Source: Hydrogenophaga sp. (GTDB lineage: Bacteria; Pseudomonadota; Gammaproteobacteria; Burkholderiales; Burkholderiaceae). Taken from it: a stretch of 11,386 nt of DNA. The stretch covers positions 1 through 11,386 of the forward strand of contig JALOSH010000137.1 in assembly GCA_025458545.1 (NCBI GenBank). The letters run 5' to 3'. Shown here one piece after another: positions 8,736 to 11,386 of this stretch. The notes beneath the pieces are model-generated. The model saw only the letters and a list, made by a program, of their open reading frames with translations. It had not been told where the DNA came from and ran no database searches. The translations under genes were made by a program, and so were the position numbers. Numbering within the stretch: the stretch's first letter is position 1; each line of letters begins with the position of its first letter.

Positions 8736-9413
8736 ATGAAAAAACTGAACAAAGTGGCAATGCTGATTGCAACTGCCGCCATGGCATCGGCCGCTGGCGC
8801 CCAAACCATCGACAACTGGCGCAACGCCACCTCCGATCTGGTGTGGAAGAACGGCACCAACGAACTGTGCTGGCGCGATGCCAGCTGGACGCCGGCCACC
8901 GCTGCTGTCGGTTGCGACGGCGCGATCGTGCCGAAGGCAGCTCCTGCCCCCGCACCTGCTCCGGCCCCCGCTCCGGCGCCCGCCCCGGCTGCTGCTGCCC
9001 CCGCACCGGCGCCTGCCCGCGCTCCGGCACCCGCTCCTGCCCCGGCCCCTGTCGCCACCAAGGTGACTTACGCCGCCGATGCTTTCTTCGACTTCGACAA
9101 GGCTGTGCTCAAGCCCGAAGGCAAAGCCAAGCTGGATGACCTGGTTGGCAAAGTGGCTGGTATCAACCTGGAAGTTGTGATCGCTGTGGGTCACACCGAC
9201 GCGACCGGCGCAGCTGCTTACAACAATGCACTGTCCAACCGCCGCGCTGAGGCCGTCAAAGCTTACCTGGTGAGCAAAGGCATCGAGAGCAACCGCGTGT
9301 ACACCGAAGGCAAGGGCATGACCCAGCCGGTGGCCGACAACTCCACCCGCGAGGGCCGCGCCAAGAACCGTCGCGTGGAAGTCGAAGTGGTCGGCACACG
9401 CACCAACAAGTAA
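8736..9413 (+). CDS. ompA: OmpA-family outer membrane / peptidoglycan-anchoring protein
   Basis: 225-residue precursor. A Sec signal peptide (1-22: MKKLNK, hydrophobic core, cut after AGA before QTIDNW) exports it. The mature N-terminal part (23-66) is only about 44 residues, with the Burkholderiales-type VWKNGTNELCWRD stretch and two cysteines (45 and 60) that could form a disulfide. It is far too short for the eight-stranded OmpA barrel. An Ala-Pro linker (68-103) follows, then an OmpA-like peptidoglycan-binding domain (about 107-220): FFDFDKAVL, GHTDATG, LSNRRAEAVKAYL, NRVYTEGKG and KNRRVEVEV. Asp153 and Arg168 have the spacing of the diaminopimelate-binding pair of this family. Likely role: tying the outer membrane to the cell wall. 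It has its own leader, a strong ribosome site and a terminator, as expected for an abundant protein. The symbol is by family; it is not an orthologue of the barrel-bearing E. coli protein. Confidence 0.9.
   Translation: MKKLNKVAMLIATAAMASAAGAQTIDNWRNATSDLVWKNGTNELCWRDASWTPATAAVGCDGAIVPKAAPAPAPAPAPAPAPAPAAAAPAPAPARAPAPAPAPAPVATKVTYAADAFFDFDKAVLKPEGKAKLDDLVGKVAGINLEVVIAVGHTDATGAAAYNNALSNRRAEAVKAYLVSKGIESNRVYTEGKGMTQPVADNSTREGRAKNRRVEVEVVGTRTNK
8937..9044 (+). repeat. Ala-Pro repeat tract within ompA
   Basis: Thirty-six codons (residues 68-103) encode almost only alternating Ala and Pro, broken by one Ala run and a single Arg93. The DNA is a degenerate GCN-CCN array rather than an exact tandem repeat. 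Such tracts make stiff, extended linkers, here bridging the N-terminal domain and the peptidoglycan-binding domain. Length variation between strains is plausible. Confidence 0.85.
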
Positions 9414-9431
9414 TCTTCAGACGGCTTGAAG

Positions 9432-9459
9432 AAAACCGCGCCACGGCGCGGTTTTTTTT
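9432..9459 (+). terminator. Intrinsic terminator of ompA
   Basis: CCGCGC (9436-9441) and GCGCGG (9446-9451) pair around CACG, with AAAA before and eight T's after that extend the stem. It begins 19 bases past the ompA stop. This is a textbook Rho-independent terminator and separates ompA from ubiG. Confidence 0.93.
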
Positions 9460-9467
9460 GGTCTGCC

Positions 9468-9473
9468 GATAAT
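9468..9473 (+). promoter_or_regulatory. Candidate ubiG -10 element
   Basis: GATAAT matches five of six bases of TATAAT and ends seven bases before the ubiG ATG. With normal spacing transcription would start at or next to the A of the start codon. No -35 hexamer or TGn extension at correct spacing is visible; the region where -35 should lie is the ompA terminator stem. Confidence 0.3.
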
Positions 9474-9480
9474 CGCTCAC

Positions 9481-10188
9481 ATGAACCCAACGCTCAACGC
9501 TGACCCCGCCGAACTGGCGAAGTTTTCCGATCTGGCCCATCGCTGGTGGGACCCGGACAGCGAGTTCCGCCCGCTGCACCAGATCAATCCTTTGCGCCTG
9601 AACTGGATCGACGGGCTGGCCGGGCTGTCTTCCAAGACGGTGCTGGATGTGGGCTGCGGAGGGGGCATCCTCTCCGACTCCATGGCGCGCGCAGGTGCAC
9701 AAGTCACGGGGATCGACCTGTCGACCAAAGCGCTCAGGGTGGCCCAGTTGCATGCTCTTGAGGCGGGCACCGCGAATGTGAACTACCGCGAAATCAGCGC
9801 CGAAGCACTGGCGCAGGAGCAGCCAGCCAGCTTCGACGTGGTGACCTGCATGGAAATGCTGGAGCATGTGCCGGATCCGTCATCGGTGGTGCGGGCCTGT
9901 TCTGCACTCGTGAAGCCTGGAGGATGGGTGTTTTTTTCGACCATCAACCGCAACCCCAAGTCGTTTCTGTTCGCCATTGTCGGTGCCGAATATTTTCTGC
10001 AGATGCTCCCCAAAGGAACGCATGAGTACGGCAAGATGATTCGCCCGAGCGAATTGGCCAGCTATTGCCGCGACGTGAACCTGGACATCGTGCAGGCGCG
10101 TGGCATGGAACACAACCCGATCACCCGTCGCTACTGGCTCAGTGGTGATACCAGCGTGAACTACCTGTTGGCCACGCGCAAGGCATGA
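9481..10188 (+). CDS. ubiG: Ubiquinone biosynthesis O-methyltransferase
   Basis: SAM-dependent enzyme that carries out both O-methylations of ubiquinone synthesis, as a peripheral inner-membrane protein. The 235 residues align along their length with E. coli UbiG (240) from memory: [27 protein letters not shown] (14-40), SAM loop [11 protein letters not shown] (55-65), [11 protein letters not shown] (123-133), [16 protein letters not shown] (143-158), the membrane-contacting insert [19 protein letters not shown] (164-182) and [10 protein letters not shown] (211-220). The ATG is the only start that keeps the conserved N-terminus. No Shine-Dalgarno site lies in the 20 bases between the ompA terminator and this ATG. 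The stop overlaps the next start as ATGA (10185-10188), so the two genes form a coupled pair. Confidence 0.96.
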   Translation: MNPTLNADPAELAKFSDLAHRWWDPDSEFRPLHQINPLRLNWIDGLAGLSSKTVLDVGCGGGILSDSMARAGAQVTGIDLSTKALRVAQLHALEAGTANVNYREISAEALAQEQPASFDVVTCMEMLEHVPDPSSVVRACSALVKPGGWVFFSTINRNPKSFLFAIVGAEYFLQMLPKGTHEYGKMIRPSELASYCRDVNLDIVQARGMEHNPITRRYWLSGDTSVNYLLATRKA

Positions 10189-10859
10189 AGCGTCCGCCCT
10201 TTGCCGTTCAGGCGGTGCTGTTTGATCTCGATGGCACCTTGGTGGACAGTGCGCCCGATTTGGCATTGGCCGTCGAGCGCATGCGCGCCTCCAGACAACT
10301 GGCAGCGCTGCCCCTGACCCGGTATCGACCACATGCCAGCGCGGGCGCCCGCGGCATGATCCAGGTTGCCTTTGGTGTGTCGCCGGATGATCTGGCCTAC
10401 GGCGAACTCAAGCAGGAGTTCCTGTTGCATTACGAACAGTGCCTGCTGCACAGCACCCGATGTTTTGATGGCGTTGAAGAACTCTTGACCCGGCTGGCAT
10501 CGGGCCTGATGCCCTGGGGCATCGTCACCAACAAGGCGCAGCGTTTGACCGAACCGATGCTGGCAGGGCTGCCCGCGCTGGCGGGCGCTGGCGCTTTGGT
10601 GTGTGGAGACACGACGCCCTGGGCCAAGCCACACCCAGAGCCCTTGCTGGTGGCAGCGCGCCGTCTGGGTGTGAGTCCAGATGCTTGCATCTATGTGGGT
10701 GATGACGAGCGCGACATTGTTGCCGGCCGTGAGGCGGGCATGTTCACGGTGGCCGCGAACTACGGATACCTGGGTGAAAGCGGTGAAACCGCGCACTGGG
10801 GCGCCGATGCCGAGGTCCTTTCGCCCCTGCAGGTCTTGAATTTGCTCGAACTGCCTTAA
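10185..10859 (+). CDS. gph: HAD-superfamily phosphatase, Gph/MupP type
   Basis: 224-residue HAD hydrolase of the phosphoglycolate phosphatase family, acting through a phospho-aspartate. Motif I is FDLDGTLVD (13-21, nucleophile Asp14 and acid/base Asp16), motif II is VTNK (114-117, Thr115), motif III is Lys148 in AKPHP, and motif IV is GDDERD (172-177, Mg-binding Asp173/Asp174). A helical cap lies between motifs I and II. Usual annotation is phosphoglycolate phosphatase (2-phosphoglycolate to glycolate). However, in Pseudomonas the gene beside ubiG in the same neighbourhood is mupP, a MurNAc-6-phosphate phosphatase of peptidoglycan recycling with the same fold. Position therefore favours MupP, and the sequence alone cannot decide. 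It overlaps ubiG by ATGA with no proper ribosome site of its own, and ends 13 bases before the tmRNA. Confidence 0.9.
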   Translation: MKRPPFAVQAVLFDLDGTLVDSAPDLALAVERMRASRQLAALPLTRYRPHASAGARGMIQVAFGVSPDDLAYGELKQEFLLHYEQCLLHSTRCFDGVEELLTRLASGLMPWGIVTNKAQRLTEPMLAGLPALAGAGALVCGDTTPWAKPHPEPLLVAARRLGVSPDACIYVGDDERDIVAGREAGMFTVAANYGYLGESGETAHWGADAEVLSPLQVLNLLELP

Positions 10860-10862
10860 ACT
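10836..10862 (+). promoter_or_regulatory. Weak candidate promoter of ssrA
   Basis: TTGAAT (10836-10841) and TAAACT (10857-10862) each match four of six consensus bases but are only 15 bases apart, shorter than ideal. They lie over the last codons and stop of the phosphatase gene. Only 13 bases separate that gene from the mature tmRNA end, so any dedicated promoter must lie inside the coding region. Confidence 0.25.
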
Positions 10863-10872
10863 GTGGACTCTA

Positions 10873-11261
10873 GGGGCTGCACTGGTTTCGACGTGGGTTC
10901 GGACACGCAGCAGGGCATGTCGAGGTTCTGTCACCTCGTAAAACCGCAGAAAAAAACTAACTGCAAACGACGAACGTTTCGCACTCGCCGCTTAATTGCC
11001 GGTGAGCTTTGCAACAGCAGGCCTATGGGCTGGGCAAGGGTTCAAGCGGCGCAAGCCGATTGGGTCCAGGCTGCAAAGATAATTCAATAGGCTGGTCGGA
11101 CGTCGGGTAACTTGGCGGACGACGAGACACAAGGTTGCTGGCGATTTGCATAGCGTGCCACTGCGCGATGCGAAGAGTGAGATCCAAAACAGATGGCTAC
11201 ACATGTAGAACTGCGCGAAGAAGGCTTGCGGACGGGGGTTCAAATCCCCCCAGCTCCACCA
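10873..11261 (+). ncRNA. ssrA: tmRNA (one-piece)
   Basis: Transfer-messenger RNA rescues stalled ribosomes together with SmpB and tags the unfinished protein for proteolysis. The mature ends pair as a tRNA acceptor stem: GGGGCTG (10873-10879) with CAGCTCC (11251-11257), one G-U pair, followed by an encoded ACCA. The T arm GGGGGTTCAAATCCCCC (11234-11250) is intact, and the 5' part has the usual CACTGGTTTCGACG. Pseudoknot 1 is visible: CGAGG/CCTCG (10921-10925, 10934-10938) and TTCTG/CAGAA (10926-10930, 10947-10951), ending 11 bases before the resume codon. Length is 389 bases in a single piece, unlike the permuted two-piece form of alphaproteobacteria. A terminator follows 13 bases later. RNase P and 3' exonucleases would trim the precursor. 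Confidence 0.97.
10963..10995 (+). other. Proteolysis-tag reading frame of tmRNA
   Basis: Resume codon GCA (10963) begins the frame A-N-D-E-R-F-A-L-A-A, ending in TAA (10993-10995). The tag ends Leu-Ala-Ala, the signal read by ClpXP and other proteases, and its start ANDE is the SspB-like adaptor region. ANDERFALAA is the common betaproteobacterial tag and is the best single clue to the organism. Confidence 0.95.
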
Positions 11262-11274
11262 ACACAACAGACGG

Positions 11275-11304
11275 GCCCCGGAGCTTCCTTGCTTCGGGGC
11301 TTTT
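11275..11304 (+). terminator. Intrinsic terminator of ssrA
   Basis: GCCCCGGAGC (11275-11284) pairs with GCTTCGGGGC (11291-11300) around TTCCTT, ten pairs with one G-U, followed by TTTT. It lies just after the tmRNA 3' end and is a clear Rho-independent terminator, though the T-run is short. Confidence 0.88.
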
Positions 11305-11321
11305 CTCATGGAGTCATTCAG

Positions 11322-11386
11322 ATGGCTTCAATTCAAGGGGCTTCTCCCAGCATGATGCAGTTGCAGGACATTCTTTTTTCACAGGG
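11322..11386 (+). CDS. Start of a gene, possibly an RsuA-family pseudouridine synthase (cut by window edge)
   Basis: Only 21 codons are visible: MASIQGASPSMMQLQDILFSQ, then G if completed. The ATG at 11322 has GGAG (11310-11313) eight bases upstream. ATGs at 11352 and 11355, with AAGGGG upstream, are alternative starts that would give MQLQDILFSQG. The stretch LQDILFSQG recalls from memory the opening of the S4 RNA-binding domain in Burkholderiales 16S rRNA pseudouridine-516 synthases, where it continues FGTRR. That is a weak basis, and the rest of the gene is needed. No stop occurs before the edge. Confidence 0.5.
   Translation, partial: MASIQGASPSMMQLQDILFSQ

Noticed and set aside
8937..9044. 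Repetitive Ala-Pro DNA considered as a CRISPR or non-coding repeat array
   Set aside because: The units are degenerate codon pairs in frame within a clear gene, with no spacers or constant repeat.
10992..11309. A 105-codon frame on the minus strand across the tmRNA
   Set aside because: It is the complement of a well-supported structural RNA gene; proteins from such frames are common false annotations.
11308..11355. A 15-codon frame starting at the ATG at 11308
   Set aside because: It stops at 11355, has no ribosome site beyond the terminator stem, and overlaps a better-supported start at 11322.
1..11386. Search for mobile elements, phage genes, toxin-antitoxin pairs, defence genes or a new gene system
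   Set aside because: All long coding stretches belong to recognised housekeeping families in conserved order; no transposase, integrase, terminal repeats or unexplained gap over 300 bases was found.

Overview
This is an ordinary chromosomal housekeeping region, most likely from a betaproteobacterium of the order Burkholderiales, probably family Comamonadaceae. The sequence is GC-rich. The tmRNA encodes the tag ANDERFALAA, which is typical of this group. The OmpA-like protein has the short Burkholderiales-type N-terminal domain, and AroA and Cmk are fused in a form I recall from Comamonadaceae annotations. I see no mobile element, CRISPR array, phage gene or compositional island, and no undescribed multi-gene system.

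Left part (1-8475, minus strand): one colinear run read as gyrA > serC > pheA > tyrA > aroA-cmk > rpsA, with rpsA cut by the window edge. gyrA/serC and serC/pheA overlap by ATGA, and pheA/tyrA are one base apart, so these four look translationally coupled. Gaps of 74 and 185 bases precede aroA-cmk and rpsA. This matches the known proteobacterial mixed-function supraoperon, which links DNA topology (GyrA), serine and PLP synthesis (SerC), the common and terminal aromatic steps (AroA, PheA, TyrA), CMP/dCMP phosphorylation (Cmk) and ribosomal protein S1. Two local traits stand out: aroA and cmk form one 671-codon gene, and there is no hisC-type aminotransferase gene between pheA and tyrA.

Middle (8476-8735): a 260-base divergent intergenic region serving gyrA to the left and an ompA-like gene to the right. 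It holds candidate -10 elements, a perfect 16-base palindrome and two hairpins in the ompA leader.

Right part (8736-11386, plus strand): ompA-like gene with a strong intrinsic terminator; then ubiG (ubiquinone methyltransferase), possibly on a leaderless mRNA; then a HAD phosphatase overlapping ubiG by ATGA. That phosphatase is labelled gph by family, but it sits where Pseudomonas has mupP. Next comes a complete one-piece tmRNA gene (ssrA) with its terminator, and at the right edge the first 21 codons of a gene that may be an RsuA-family pseudouridine synthase.

The points most worth following are the possible MupP identity of the phosphatase, the AroA-Cmk fusion, the possible leaderless ubiG mRNA and the intergenic palindrome.
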